Positions 37,889 through 48,163 of a stretch of DNA of 64,000 nt are shown here, in pieces. The position numbers were made by a program, and so were the translations under genes. The stretch is taken from positions 1 to 64,000 of the forward strand of contig CAILZB010000080.1 in NCBI GenBank assembly GCA_903838565.1, given 5' to 3'. Below the pieces are notes generated by a model. The model searched no databases, was not told the origin of the DNA, and was given only the letters and a program-made list of their open reading frames with translations. The stretch comes from an uncultured beta proteobacterium (GTDB lineage Bacteria > Pseudomonadota > Gammaproteobacteria > Burkholderiales > Burkholderiaceae_C). Within the stretch, counting starts at the first letter, position 1. Each line of letters begins with the position of its first letter.

Positions 37889-38235
37889 AAATGAAGCCCC
37901 GGTCAGCGTAGCCAACCGGGGCTGACGGCGGGCTTGATGCTCATGCCGTCGGGGCTTCGTTCAAGGCGAGAACTTCGTCGCCTTGAACGATGGAGGCAAG
38001 TGATTGCCTCCATGTTTGCCAAGACTGGTTACTTGGCTCCTGCCTGCATCACACAGGCAACTGAATAGTACGCCTGAGGCCACGTTCTCGCAACCCTTTT
38101 TTCGCAACTTTTTTCGCTCGACAAGGTCAATTTCCCGGAGGAAAATTCACGGCCGTTTTGCGTGCGCGAACTGCTCAATCCAGCGCTGTTGGAACTGCGC
38201 TGGACCCAACGCGGTTTCGCGCGCTGCGGCTTGGG
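37889..38235. other. Gene-free region with a run of five hairpins
   Basis: About 350 bases between convergent genes without a credible ORF. Five inverted repeats follow each other: 37895-37903/37915-37923 (9 bp), 37958-37969/37978-37989 (12 bp, perfect), 37990-37999/38004-38013 (10 bp, perfect, GTGA loop), 38018-38023/38032-38037 (6 bp) and 38041-38046/38054-38059 (6 bp). The first is probably the terminator of the cytochrome operon, though without a U-tract. Near 38095-38120 are two T-runs in a repeated TTTTTTCGCAAC context. A structured small RNA or a tandem bidirectional terminator is possible. Confidence 0.7.
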
Positions 38236-39483
38236 TCATGCGGGTTTCTTCGGCGCGTATTTGCCCAGCTCCCACTTCGCAATCGCATTGCGGTGGACCT
38301 CGTCCGGACCATCGGCAAAGCGCAGCGTGCGCGCTCCGGCATAGGCGTAGGCCAAGGGGAAGTCATCGCATATGCCGCCGCCACCATGGGCCTGTATCGC
38401 CCAGTCGATCACTTCGCAGGCCATGGTGGGCGCGACCACCTTGATCATGGCGATTTCGTTGCGTGCGAACTTGTTGCCGCCCGTGTCCATCATCCACGCC
38501 GCCTTGAGCGTGAGCAGGCGCGCCATGTCGATCTTGCAGCGTGCATTCGCGATCCGCTCCTGCGTCACGGTTTGTGCGGCCACCGGCTTGCCGAAGGCCA
38601 CGCGAGCCGAGGAGCGCTTGCACATCAGCTCCAGCGCACGCTCGGCCAGGCCGATGAGTCGCATGCAGTGGTGGATGCGTCCCGGCCCAAGGCGGCCCTG
38701 GGCGATTTCGAAGCCACGGCCTTCGCCCAGCAACACGTTGCTCACCGGAACGCGAACGTTCTCGAACAGCACTTCCATGTGGCCGTGCGGCGCATCGTCG
38801 TAGCCAAAAACGTTCAATGGGCGCACCACGGTCACGCCGGGCGTGTTGGCGGGAACGAGCACCATGCTTTGCTGCGAATGGCGCGCTGCCAGCGGGTCGG
38901 TCTTGCCCATGACGACATAGATGGCGCAGCGCGGGTCGCCCGCGCCCGAGGTCCACCACTTGCGTCCGTTGATCACATAGTCATCACCGTCGCGCTCGAT
39001 GCGGGTCTCGATGTTGGTCGCGTCACTCGATGCGACATCGGGCTCGGTCATGGCAAAGGCGGAGCGGAACTTGCCTTCGAGCAGGGGCTTGAGCCAGCGT
39101 GCCTTGTTCTCTTCGGAGCCGTAGCGCGCAATGGTTTCCATGTTGCCGGTGTCGGGCGCGGAGCAGTTGAAGACTTCGCTGGCCCACGGCACGCGCCCCA
39201 TGATCTCGGCCAGCGGCGCGTATTCCTGATTCGTCAGGCCTGCGCCTTCGTACCCCGAGGCAGCGGCGCTGTCTACCGGAAGGAACAGGTTCCACAGCCC
39301 TACCGCCTGCGCCTTGGGTTTGAGTCGCTCTATGGTCTGCAGCGGCGTCCAGCGTTTGCCCTCCCGGGTGTTGGCCGCGATCTCGTCAAAGTAGGCTTGT
39401 TCAGCCGGGTAGATGTGCTCGGCCATGAACTGCTGCAGCTTGGCCTGCAGTTCCTTGGTCTTGGGGGAATAGTCAAAGTCCAT
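38236..39483 (-). CDS. Acyl-CoA dehydrogenase family protein (ACAD10/11-like)
   Basis: A 415-residue FAD enzyme. The N-terminal helical domain opens [20 protein letters not shown]; the middle domain has [15 protein letters not shown] and ITGRKWW-like [12 protein letters not shown]; the C-terminal domain includes [20 protein letters not shown] and ends with [18 protein letters not shown]. The start lies 15 bases after the upstream kinase-like gene. The same two modules are fused in eukaryotic ACAD10/ACAD11 and paired in the bacterial levulinate pathway (LvaA/LvaC), so the substrate may be a phosphorylated 4-hydroxyacyl-CoA. That is inference; a plain acyl-CoA dehydrogenase role is the alternative. 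Confidence 0.92.
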   Translation of the reverse strand: MDFDYSPKTKELQAKLQQFMAEHIYPAEQAYFDEIAANTREGKRWTPLQTIERLKPKAQAVGLWNLFLPVDSAAASGYEGAGLTNQEYAPLAEIMGRVPWASEVFNCSAPDTGNMETIARYGSEENKARWLKPLLEGKFRSAFAMTEPDVASSDATNIETRIERDGDDYVINGRKWWTSGAGDPRCAIYVVMGKTDPLAARHSQQSMVLVPANTPGVTVVRPLNVFGYDDAPHGHMEVLFENVRVPVSNVLLGEGRGFEIAQGRLGPGRIHHCMRLIGLAERALELMCKRSSARVAFGKPVAAQTVTQERIANARCKIDMARLLTLKAAWMMDTGGNKFARNEIAMIKVVAPTMACEVIDWAIQAHGGGGICDDFPLAYAYAGARTLRFADGPDEVHRNAIAKWELGKYAPKKPA

Positions 39484-39498
39484 GTTGTTCCTTCGGGG

Positions 39499-40590
39499 TT
39501 AGTGGGTTGTTCGTTGCGCGAATTTCCAGGCCATTTGTGCCAGCGGCCGTGCGCCCGCAGCCGAGCTCACGGCCTGCGCGCTGGCGGCGGTGCCCATCTC
39601 GACCCGCTTGGCAATGCCCTGCAGGATCGCGGCGATGCGAAACAGGTTGTAGGCCAGGTAGAAGTTCCAGTCCGGCTTGAGTGCCTCGGGTGTCACCAGA
39701 CCGGTGCGCTCGCAATAGCGCGCGATGTAGTCGTCTTCGGTGGGAATGCCCAGGCTCACCACGTCCAGACCGCCGATGCCGCGAAATGAGCCCGGCGGAA
39801 TGTGCCAGCCCATGCAGTGGTAGCTGAAGTCGGCCAGCGGATGGCCCAGCGTGGACAGTTCCCAGTCCAGCACCGCGAGAATGCGCGGCTCGGTCGGATG
39901 AAAGATCAGGTTGTCCAGCCGGTAGTCGCCGTGCACGATACTGGCCAGGCTCTCGTCCCGAGCCATCGCCGGAATGTGTTGCGGCAGCCAGGCCATGAGC
40001 TGGTCCATCTCGACGATGGGCTGGGTGACGGACGCCACGTACTGCTTGCTCCAGCGGCCGATCTGGCGTTCGAAATAGTTGCCGGGTTTGCCGAAGCCTG
40101 CCAGTCCTCGATCCGCAAACTTGACGCGGTGCAGGGCCGCGATGACGCGGTTCATCTCGTCGTAGATCTCGCCGCGCTGCGCCGGTGTCATGCCGGGCAG
40201 GGCCTGGTCCCAGAGCACGCGGCCCTGCACGTACTCCATGATGTAGAAGGCGCGCCCGATGACGGACTCGTCCTCGCACAGGCAGTGCATCTTGGCCACC
40301 GGAACGTCGGTGCCGAAAAGGCCGTTCATTACTGCAAATTCGCGCTCCACCGCGTGCGCCGAAGGCAGCAGCTTGGCCACCGGCCCGGGCTTGGCGCGCA
40401 TGACGTAGCTCATGCCCGGCGTGTTCAATTTGTACGTGGGATTCGATTGGCCGCCCTTGAACATTTCCAGCGTCAGCGGCCCCTGAAATCCGGGCAGGTT
40501 TTCTTGCAGCCAGGCGCTCAAGGCCGCCACGTCGACAGCGTTGGAATCGGACACGGCTCGCGTGCCCATGAAGTGGTCGAAATCAGTCAT
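39499..40590 (-). CDS. Aminoglycoside-phosphotransferase-fold kinase (LvaA/ACAD10-like)
   Basis: A 363-residue APH-family kinase. The N-lobe has FKGGQSNPTYKLNT and the ATP-binding Lys in YVMRAKPGP. The catalytic loop is IVHGDYRLDNLIFH (Asp and Asn of the HxDxxxxN type) and the metal-binding Asp is in AVLDWELSTLG. Such genes next to an acyl-CoA dehydrogenase act on acyl-CoA substrates rather than antibiotics: LvaA phosphorylates 4-hydroxyvaleryl-CoA. The ATG at 40590 is used; the longer reading begins with a TTG. It heads a two-gene operon with the dehydrogenase. Confidence 0.9.
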   Translation of the reverse strand: MTDFDHFMGTRAVSDSNAVDVAALSAWLQENLPGFQGPLTLEMFKGGQSNPTYKLNTPGMSYVMRAKPGPVAKLLPSAHAVEREFAVMNGLFGTDVPVAKMHCLCEDESVIGRAFYIMEYVQGRVLWDQALPGMTPAQRGEIYDEMNRVIAALHRVKFADRGLAGFGKPGNYFERQIGRWSKQYVASVTQPIVEMDQLMAWLPQHIPAMARDESLASIVHGDYRLDNLIFHPTEPRILAVLDWELSTLGHPLADFSYHCMGWHIPPGSFRGIGGLDVVSLGIPTEDDYIARYCERTGLVTPEALKPDWNFYLAYNLFRIAAILQGIAKRVEMGTAASAQAVSSAAGARPLAQMAWKFAQRTTH

Positions 40591-40656
40591 GGTTTTCAAT
40601 TCAGTTGAGGACCGAGCACGCGCGCTTCGCGTCGCTTTGGACTGTCCCGCAATGTC

Positions 40657-41370
40657 TCATTCCTCTACTATTTTCATCAGCAGGTCGCGGTTGCGCACCA
40701 CCAGACCGCCTTGCTCGATCCGTATTGCCTCTTCGCGCTCCATCGCCTTGAGTTCCTGATTCACGCGTTGGCGCGAGGCGCCCAGCAACTGTGCCAGTTC
40801 CTCCTGCGCCAAATGTAGTCCGATGCGAATCTCGCCGCCGTCGCTGAGCGAAGGTACTCCGTAGCTGCGCATCAGGTGCAGCAGTTGCTTGGCCAGGCGC
40901 GAACGCAGGGGCAGGGTGTTGAGGTCCTCCACCAGTCCAAAAAGCTGGCGTATGCGCCGCGCGTGCAGGCGCAGCAAGGCTTCGTACAGCTCGACGTGCT
41001 GCGCCAGAATCTTGCGCAGATCGGCGCGTGCCACACACAGGATGGTGGTGCTGTCGTGGGCATAGGCGTCGTGCGTGCGCCGGTCGCCGTCGAAGATCGC
41101 CACGTCGCCAAACCAGATCCCAGGCTCCACATAGGTGAGTGTGATCTGCTTGCCCGACAGCGAGGTGGAGCTGACACGCACCGCGCCGCGTGCACAGGCG
41201 ATCCACTCCTCCGGCGCTTCGCCGCGGGCAGCGATCAGGTCGCCGTCCTTGAATCGTTTGACGTAGGCGCATCGGAGTATGTCGTGCCTCAGGGCGGGAG
41301 AGAGGGTGGAAAACCAGCGACCCGAATTGATCGCTGCGCGTTCATCGATGGTAAGAATAGGGTCGTCCAT
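40657..41370 (-). CDS. Crp/Fnr family transcriptional regulator
   Basis: A 237-residue regulator with a cyclic-nucleotide-binding-fold domain (FKDGDLIAARGEAPEEWIAC, then PGIWFGDVAIFDGDRRTHDA), the dimer helix (ILAQHVELYEALLRLHARRI), and a C-terminal winged helix (LAQEELAQLLGASRQRVNQE). No Cys cluster for an Fe-S centre is present, so it is not an Fnr oxygen sensor. Its effector is unknown. It lies 66 bases upstream of the kinase/acyl-CoA dehydrogenase genes on the same strand and may control them. Confidence 0.92.
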   Translation of the reverse strand: MDDPILTIDERAAINSGRWFSTLSPALRHDILRCAYVKRFKDGDLIAARGEAPEEWIACARGAVRVSSTSLSGKQITLTYVEPGIWFGDVAIFDGDRRTHDAYAHDSTTILCVARADLRKILAQHVELYEALLRLHARRIRQLFGLVEDLNTLPLRSRLAKQLLHLMRSYGVPSLSDGGEIRIGLHLAQEELAQLLGASRQRVNQELKAMEREEAIRIEQGGLVVRNRDLLMKIVEE

Positions 41371-41473
41371 GGCCTGTCTTGTGTGTGACTGATGAGGAGA
41401 TCATTGTCGCTTGAGGGACGCAAGGCCTGGCGCGCAGCAGTCGCATGGGCGTCTGTTGCACCGCCGCAGGAAC

Positions 41474-42250
41474 TCAGGCGCGGCCGCGGGCCTTGGCAAA
41501 AAAGGCGTCAATCGCCTGGCCTGCGTTGGCGTGGTGCAGGTTCTTGACCAGATGGTCGCGTTCGCTGTTGAGCTGGTCGGGCAGGGTGGCGTTGGCAGCG
41601 TCGTTCAGCAGTTCCTTGATGCTCGCCAGCGCATTCGGTGCGCGCGCATTGAGCTGCTCGGCCAGTGCCAGGGCTTGGGCCAGCGCCTGGTCGGGTTCGC
41701 ACACCAGATTGACCAGACCCAGGTCCTGCAGGCGCTGGGCCGCCACCCGGTTGCCCAGCATCAGCAACTCGGTCGCGGCCTGGCGCGGCAGCGCGCGGCT
41801 CAGGTGCCAACTGGCTCCCGCGTCGGGTGACAGGGCGATATTGCTGTAGGCCATCACGAACTTGGCGTTGCGCGCTGCGACGATGAAGTCGCAGGCCAGG
41901 GCCAACGAAAAGCCCGCCCCCGCGGCCGCGCCTTCAACCGCGGCGATCACCGGCTTGGGACAGGTTCGTATGGCCTCGATCCAGTTGTGCAGACCTTCGA
42001 GTTGCTGCGTCATGAACTCGGGCGCTTGATCGCGGCTGGACTGCAGGCGGTGCAGGTTGCCACCGGCGCTGAAGTTGCCGTCGGCGCCCACGATCACGAT
42101 GCTTCGCACTTCCGGATTGGACTCCGCAGCGTTGAAGGCTTCGACGCCGGCCGCATACATCGATGCCTCGAGCGCGTTGTGAAAACCGGGATTGCTCAGG
42201 GTCAGAATCATGGTCAGACCCTGGCTGGCGCTTTTGAGTTCGGCTGTCAT
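41474..42250 (-). CDS. Enoyl-CoA hydratase/isomerase family protein (PaaG-like)
   Basis: A 258-residue crotonase-fold enzyme. The oxyanion-hole segments are GADGNFSAGGNLHRLQ and AVEGAAAGAGFSLALACDF. In place of the two-glutamate arrangement of true hydratases it has the stretch ALSPDAGASWHLSRALP, where PaaG-type isomerases carry a single catalytic Asp, so double-bond isomerisation is more likely than hydration. The ATG at 42250 is used; the longer reading begins with a TTG. Together with the acyl-CoA dehydrogenase and kinase it suggests acyl-CoA degradation in this area. Confidence 0.9.
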   Translation of the reverse strand: MTAELKSASQGLTMILTLSNPGFHNALEASMYAAGVEAFNAAESNPEVRSIVIVGADGNFSAGGNLHRLQSSRDQAPEFMTQQLEGLHNWIEAIRTCPKPVIAAVEGAAAGAGFSLALACDFIVAARNAKFVMAYSNIALSPDAGASWHLSRALPRQAATELLMLGNRVAAQRLQDLGLVNLVCEPDQALAQALALAEQLNARAPNALASIKELLNDAANATLPDQLNSERDHLVKNLHHANAGQAIDAFFAKARGRA

Positions 42251-42371
42251 GTTTGGGACGGGCAAAGTGGGGATTATTGCGTGACACTTGGACCCGCGCT
42301 TGAAGCCGAGCCAAATACGCGCGCGACGGCTCGGCCCGTCTTGTCATTCACGATCGATTGGAAACACCTTC

Positions 42372-43037
42372 ATGGTCCTGCAACTCTGTGGTTTCTCCGC
42401 CAGCAACTACTACAACAAGATCAAGCTGCAGCTCCTGGAAAAGGCCGTTCCCTTCGAGGAGGTTCTGGCCTGGACCGGCAGGGGCGATGCCCATGTGCTC
42501 AGCGCCTCGCCTCTGGGCAAGGTGCCGTTTCTGATAACGCCGCAAGGCCCACTGTGCGAGTCCATCGCCTGTGCCGAATACATCGAGGCGGCCTATGCGG
42601 AAAACCCCTTGCTTCCCGCTGAGCCCTACGCGGCGGCGAAGGCGCGGGAGCTGATTCTGTTCCTGGAGTTGCACCTGGAACTGGTGGCGCGTGAACTCTA
42701 TGCCGAGGCTTTTTTTGGCGCCAAGGTGAGCGATGGCGCCAAGGAGCGCTGCCGCAAGCTTCTGCTCAAAGGCGTTGCAGGTTTCGGCCAGCTGGCAAGA
42801 TTCTCACCCTACGTCGCGGGGGATGCATTCACCTTGGCAGACTGCGCCGCAGTCGTGCACCTGCCCTTGGTGTCCAGCGCGAGCAGGATCATCTACGGCG
42901 AGGACCTGCTGGCCTCACTGCCGGTGCGCGACTACCTCAAGCGCGTGGGCGAACGCGCCACGGTGCAAAAGGTCAACGCTGATCGGAAGACAAGCACCGA
43001 GGCCATGATGGCGTGGAGCAAAGCCAAAGCGCCGTGA
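42372..43037 (+). CDS. Glutathione S-transferase family protein
   Basis: A 221-residue protein with an N-terminal thioredoxin-fold domain (LQLCGFSASNYYNKIKLQLL, then SPLGKVPFLITPQGPLCES, which holds the cis-Pro and the SES-like glutathione site) and a C-terminal helical domain with FTLADCAAVVHLP. The ATG at 42372 gives the usual N-terminus. The substrate is unknown. It is divergent from the enoyl-CoA hydratase and convergent with the dehydrogenase at 43056. Confidence 0.9.
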   Translation: MVLQLCGFSASNYYNKIKLQLLEKAVPFEEVLAWTGRGDAHVLSASPLGKVPFLITPQGPLCESIACAEYIEAAYAENPLLPAEPYAAAKARELILFLELHLELVARELYAEAFFGAKVSDGAKERCRKLLLKGVAGFGQLARFSPYVAGDAFTLADCAAVVHLPLVSSASRIIYGEDLLASLPVRDYLKRVGERATVQKVNADRKTSTEAMMAWSKAKAP

Positions 43038-43055
43038 TATCGGTCGTCAGGCTGG

Positions 43056-44063
43056 TCAGCGCCGCACCTGCAGCGCACCCGGGTTGACGATGTTGGTGGG
43101 GGTTCCCTTGAGGAAATTCACGACGTTGTCGAAAGCGGTGCCGAAGTACAGTTCGTAGCTGTCCTGCTCCACATAACCGATGTGCGGCGTGCAGATGCAG
43201 TTCTCCAGTCGCAGCAGCGCATGTCCCTGCAGGATGGGTTCGGTTTCGAAAACGTCCACTGCAGCCATGCCGGGCCGGCCTCGGTTCAGTCCCGCGATCA
43301 GGGCGTCGGGCTCGATCAGTTCGGCCCGTGAGGTGTTCACCAGCAGCGATGTGGGCTTCATCTGCGAAAGGTCCTCGAGCGTGACCGCACCTCGCGTGGC
43401 GTCGTTCAAACGCAGGTGCAGACTCAACACATCGCTGTCGATAAAGAACTGCTGCTTGCTGCTGGCTGCTGCGTAGCCCTGTGCCAGCGCTGCCTGCCGT
43501 GAGGTTTCGCTGCCCCAGACCAGGACCTGCATGCCGAAGGCCTGACCGTAGCCCGCGAGCAGTTGGCCGATCTTGCCAAATCCCCAGATGCCCAGGGTCT
43601 TGCCTTTGAGTACCGATCCAATGCCGAAATTCGCTGGCATGGAGGCCGCCTTGAGGCCGGACTGTTGCCAGGCACCGTGCTTCAGATTGCCGATGTACTG
43701 CGGCAGCCTTCGCATCGCGGCCATGATCAGCGCCCAGGTCAGTTCCGCTGCTGCCACCGGCGAACCCGTGCCCTCGGCCACGGCGATGCCGCGCTCGGTG
43801 CAGGCAGGAATGTCGATATGGCTTCCGACGCGACCAGTTTGCACAATCAGCTTGAGTTTGGGCAACTTTTCCACCAGTTGCCGATTGATGTGGGTGCGCT
43901 CGCGAATGAGCACGATCACATCGGCATCCTTGAGGCGCACCGACAACTGGCCCATGCCCTTGACCGTATTCGTGTAGACCTTGGCAGGGAATGCTTCGAG
44001 TTTGGAGGCGCACTGCAACTTGCGCACAGCGTCCTGGTAGTCGTCCAATATCACAATATTCAT
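43056..44063 (-). CDS. D-2-hydroxyacid dehydrogenase family protein
   Basis: A 335-residue NAD-dependent dehydrogenase. The cofactor loop is GIWGFGKIGQLLAGYGQAFG, and the catalytic Arg, Glu and His are seen in LLVNTSRAELIE, VDVFETEP and CTPHIGYVEQDSYE. The N-terminus (MNIVILDDYQDAVRKL) matches the subgroup often labelled phosphoglycerate dehydrogenase-like, but it lacks the ACT regulatory domain of SerA. The substrate is probably a D-2-hydroxyacid; which one is not known. Confidence 0.92.
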   Translation of the reverse strand: MNIVILDDYQDAVRKLQCASKLEAFPAKVYTNTVKGMGQLSVRLKDADVIVLIRERTHINRQLVEKLPKLKLIVQTGRVGSHIDIPACTERGIAVAEGTGSPVAAAELTWALIMAAMRRLPQYIGNLKHGAWQQSGLKAASMPANFGIGSVLKGKTLGIWGFGKIGQLLAGYGQAFGMQVLVWGSETSRQAALAQGYAAASSKQQFFIDSDVLSLHLRLNDATRGAVTLEDLSQMKPTSLLVNTSRAELIEPDALIAGLNRGRPGMAAVDVFETEPILQGHALLRLENCICTPHIGYVEQDSYELYFGTAFDNVVNFLKGTPTNIVNPGALQVRR

Positions 44064-44230
44064 GCCCCGATTGTGCCTTGTCGAGGCGGCAAACTCGGCG
44101 CAGGTGCCATCCCATCAGGCAGCCGCATGCAGCACGATTCCCACGACCGCCGAGCTGCGCTACCGCGGCGCGAAGCGGGGCAATGCCGACTTCTGGCGGG
44201 TGCAGAAGCCTATTACCGGTTGATCGCGGG

Positions 44231-44533
44231 CTACGAGCCCGGGCCTTCGATGGCAGCCAGGCGGTCCAGTTCGGCGCAAACGTCGGCCATGCGGCCTGAA
44301 ATCACCATGCGACCAAAGGCGCGGCTGCCCTGAACGCCATCCAGCACGCGCACCACCCGCAGCGGACGCTGCGTGGCCGCTCTCAGGCTGCAGGCCGGAA
44401 GCGAAAGCGGCGAACGGGCGGCGGCGGTCGGCGCGACCCGACGCCATCGACGCGATGCGGCGCTGGCGCAGTCCTGTAGAAAAGTGTGCAGTGGTGCGAA
44501 CAGTTTGGCGGTGGTGAACAAGGCAATTCCCAT
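44231..44533 (-). CDS. Small hypothetical protein downstream of lexA
   Basis: A 100-residue protein of unknown function. It has a hydrophobic N-terminus (MGIALFTTAKLFAPLHTFLQ), an Arg/Ala-rich middle, and a better-organised C-terminal part (RVLDGVQGSRAFGRMVISGR, then MADVCAELDRLAAIE). A good ribosome-binding sequence (AAGGAAAA) lies just before the ATG, and it starts 42 bases after the lexA stop on the same strand, so it may be co-transcribed and SOS-inducible. The C-terminal block looks like conserved coding sequence rather than a shadow. Confidence 0.6.
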   Translation of the reverse strand: MGIALFTTAKLFAPLHTFLQDCASAASRRWRRVAPTAAARSPLSLPACSLRAATQRPLRVVRVLDGVQGSRAFGRMVISGRMADVCAELDRLAAIEGPGS

Positions 44534-44575
44534 GGCTTTTCCTTCAGCGATAGAGGCAGCAACAATGACGACGGG

Positions 44576-45262
44576 TTACATCAACATGGTGTTGCGGATC
44601 AGTCCGACCGCAAGACCTTCAATCTCAAAGGGCTCACCCGGTTGCACCACGATCGTGGCGTAGTCGGGGTTCTCGGCGTGCAGTTCGATCACGCCCTGGT
44701 TGCGCCGAAACCGCTTCACCGTGACGTCGTCGCCGAGTCGCGCCACCACAATCTGGCCGTTCTTGGCCTCCTTGCTGGCCTGCACCGCAAGCAGATCTCC
44801 GTCCATGATTCCCGCGTCGCGCATCGACATGCCGCGCACCTTGAGCAGGTAATCGGGTTGACTTTGGAACAGGCTGCTTTCAAAGCTGTAGGATCGATCC
44901 ACGTGTTCCTGCGCCAGAATGGGAGAACCCGCGGCCACGCGTCCGATCAGTGGCAGCACCAGATTGGCCAGGGTCTGCAGCGGATTGGAAAAATGCTTGA
45001 AGCGGGATTCGTGGATGCTGCGCAGCGTGTCGGTCTTGAGTCGGATGCCGCGCGAGGTCCCGCTGACGAGTTCGATCACGCCCTTGCGCGCCAGCGCCTG
45101 CAGGTGCTCCTCGGCGGCGTTGGCTGACTTGAATCCCAGTTCATGCGCGATTTCGGCCCGCGTGGGCGGGGCGCCGGTGTGGGCAATGGCGTTCTGGATC
45201 AGTTCCAGAATTTGCTGCTGGCGCGCCGTCAATTTGACGGGGAAAGTGGGCAGGTCGGTCAT
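44576..45262 (-). CDS. lexA: LexA repressor
   Basis: A 228-residue SOS repressor. The N-terminal winged helix-turn-helix is [16 protein letters not shown] and [20 protein letters not shown]. The cleavage site is Ala-Gly in [12 protein letters not shown]. The catalytic Ser is in [15 protein letters not shown] and the Lys in VKRFRR, so RecA-stimulated self-cleavage should work. The ATG at 45262 is used; the longer reading is less likely. Two LexA boxes lie upstream, which indicates autoregulation. Confidence 0.96.
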   Translation of the reverse strand: MTDLPTFPVKLTARQQQILELIQNAIAHTGAPPTRAEIAHELGFKSANAAEEHLQALARKGVIELVSGTSRGIRLKTDTLRSIHESRFKHFSNPLQTLANLVLPLIGRVAAGSPILAQEHVDRSYSFESSLFQSQPDYLLKVRGMSMRDAGIMDGDLLAVQASKEAKNGQIVVARLGDDVTVKRFRRNQGVIELHAENPDYATIVVQPGEPFEIEGLAVGLIRNTMLM

Positions 45263-45312
45263 GATGGCGGCTCCTGTGGTTTGGGCTTTGCTGGGCAGCG
45301 GCATCAGAAAAC

Positions 45313-45347
45313 CTGTACCAATATCCAGTAGCTGTATTTTTATTCAG
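45313..45347. promoter_or_regulatory. Two tandem LexA (SOS) boxes
   Basis: CTGTACCAATATCCAG (45313-45328) and CTGTATTTTTATTCAG (45332-45347) both fit CTG-N10-CAG, the E. coli-type SOS box, with start points 19 bases apart. They lie between lexA (start 45262) and the divergent asparaginase gene (start 45367), only 20 bases from the latter, so LexA may affect both. Confidence 0.9.
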
Positions 45348-45366
45348 TTTTAAAAAGATTGCAAGC

Positions 45367-47075
<1,709 letters not shown>

Positions 47076-47179
47076 TCAAGATCGGGTGGCGCCGCTGAGA
47101 CGGTGACCGGCCCGCAGCGCTTCGTTGGCTTGAAGAATAGCACGCAAGGCCTTGTGCCCGGCTTACGCGAGCCAGCGCC

Positions 47180-47947
47180 TCATGCGCGAAAGAGTTGCCT
47201 GACCCGTTCCAGATCCTCGGGTGTGTCCACGCCCGGACCCGGTGCCTGGGCGCTCACGTGCACCGCAATCCTGTGGCCGTGCCAAAGCGCGCGCAACTGT
47301 TCCAATGATTCGATCAGTTCCAGTGGCGCCTGCGCCAGGCTCGGGAAGAGCCGCAAAAAGCCCACCCGATAGCCGTAGATGCCGATGTGGCGCAGCGGTG
47401 GCGGCGAGGGCAACTGGGCCATTCCAGGGCTGGAGCCATCGCGCCACCAGGGAATCGGAGCGCGGCTGAAATACAGCGCGTTGCCCGACGCGTCAAGCAC
47501 GACCTTCACGACGTTGGGATTGTTGAACTCGGCCGCGCTGTCGATGGCGTGCGCCGCGGTGCTCATGCTCGCACCGGTCTGCAGTCGCAGCAACTGAGCA
47601 ACCGCCTGCACCAGCGAAGGATCGATCAGCGGCTCGTCACCCTGCACGTTGACGACGATTTCTTCGTCGCTCAGCCCCAGCATGTCACAGGCCTGGGCCA
47701 GACGGTCGCTTCCGGATGGGTGGTCCTGGCGTGTGAGCACCGCCTCGACCTGATGCGCGCGGCAGGCGGCAATGATCTCGGCGCTGTCACCCGCCACCAC
47801 GATGCGCGGTACGGCGCAGCCGCCGATGCTGATGGCAACGCGCTGCGCTACCCGCACCACCATGGGCACGCCGCCAATGTCGGCCAAGGGCTTGTTGGGC
47901 AGGCGGGTGGAGGCCAGCCGGGCCGGAATCAGTACCGTGTAGTTCAT
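47180..47947 (-). CDS. kdsB: 3-deoxy-manno-octulosonate cytidylyltransferase
   Basis: A 255-residue enzyme activating KDO as CMP-KDO for the lipopolysaccharide core. The nucleotide-binding start [20 protein letters not shown] and the later [18 protein letters not shown] are diagnostic. It lies 30 bases after the Trm112-family gene in an lpxK-Trm112-kdsB cluster for lipid A/KDO synthesis. Confidence 0.96.
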   Translation of the reverse strand: MNYTVLIPARLASTRLPNKPLADIGGVPMVVRVAQRVAISIGGCAVPRIVVAGDSAEIIAACRAHQVEAVLTRQDHPSGSDRLAQACDMLGLSDEEIVVNVQGDEPLIDPSLVQAVAQLLRLQTGASMSTAAHAIDSAAEFNNPNVVKVVLDASGNALYFSRAPIPWWRDGSSPGMAQLPSPPPLRHIGIYGYRVGFLRLFPSLAQAPLELIESLEQLRALWHGHRIAVHVSAQAPGPGVDTPEDLERVRQLFRA

Positions 47948-47977
47948 GTTGCCAGCGACTGGAGAGAAGATGGACGG

Positions 47978-48163
47978 CTACTTCTTTTCAAGCTCTTCGT
48001 CGCTCAGCACCCGAGCCTCGTTTTCCAGCAGCACGGGGATGCCGTCGCGCACCGGGTAGGCGAGTCGGGCACTGCGCGATATCAGTTCCTGCTTGTTGTG
48101 ATCGAACTGCAGCGCTCCCTTGGTAACGGGGCAGACCAGGAGTTCAAGAAGTTTGCTGTCCAT
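47978..48163 (-). CDS. Trm112 family protein
   Basis: A 61-residue protein of the Trm112/UPF0434 family ([20 protein letters not shown], then [20 protein letters not shown]). Of the usual zinc-knuckle cysteines only one (LVCP) is kept, as in many bacterial members. It is found next to kdsB and lpxK in most proteobacteria; its function there is unknown. The ATG at 48163 lies 20 bases inside the end of lpxK. Confidence 0.92.
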   Translation of the reverse strand: MDSKLLELLVCPVTKGALQFDHNKQELISRSARLAYPVRDGIPVLLENEARVLSDEELEKK

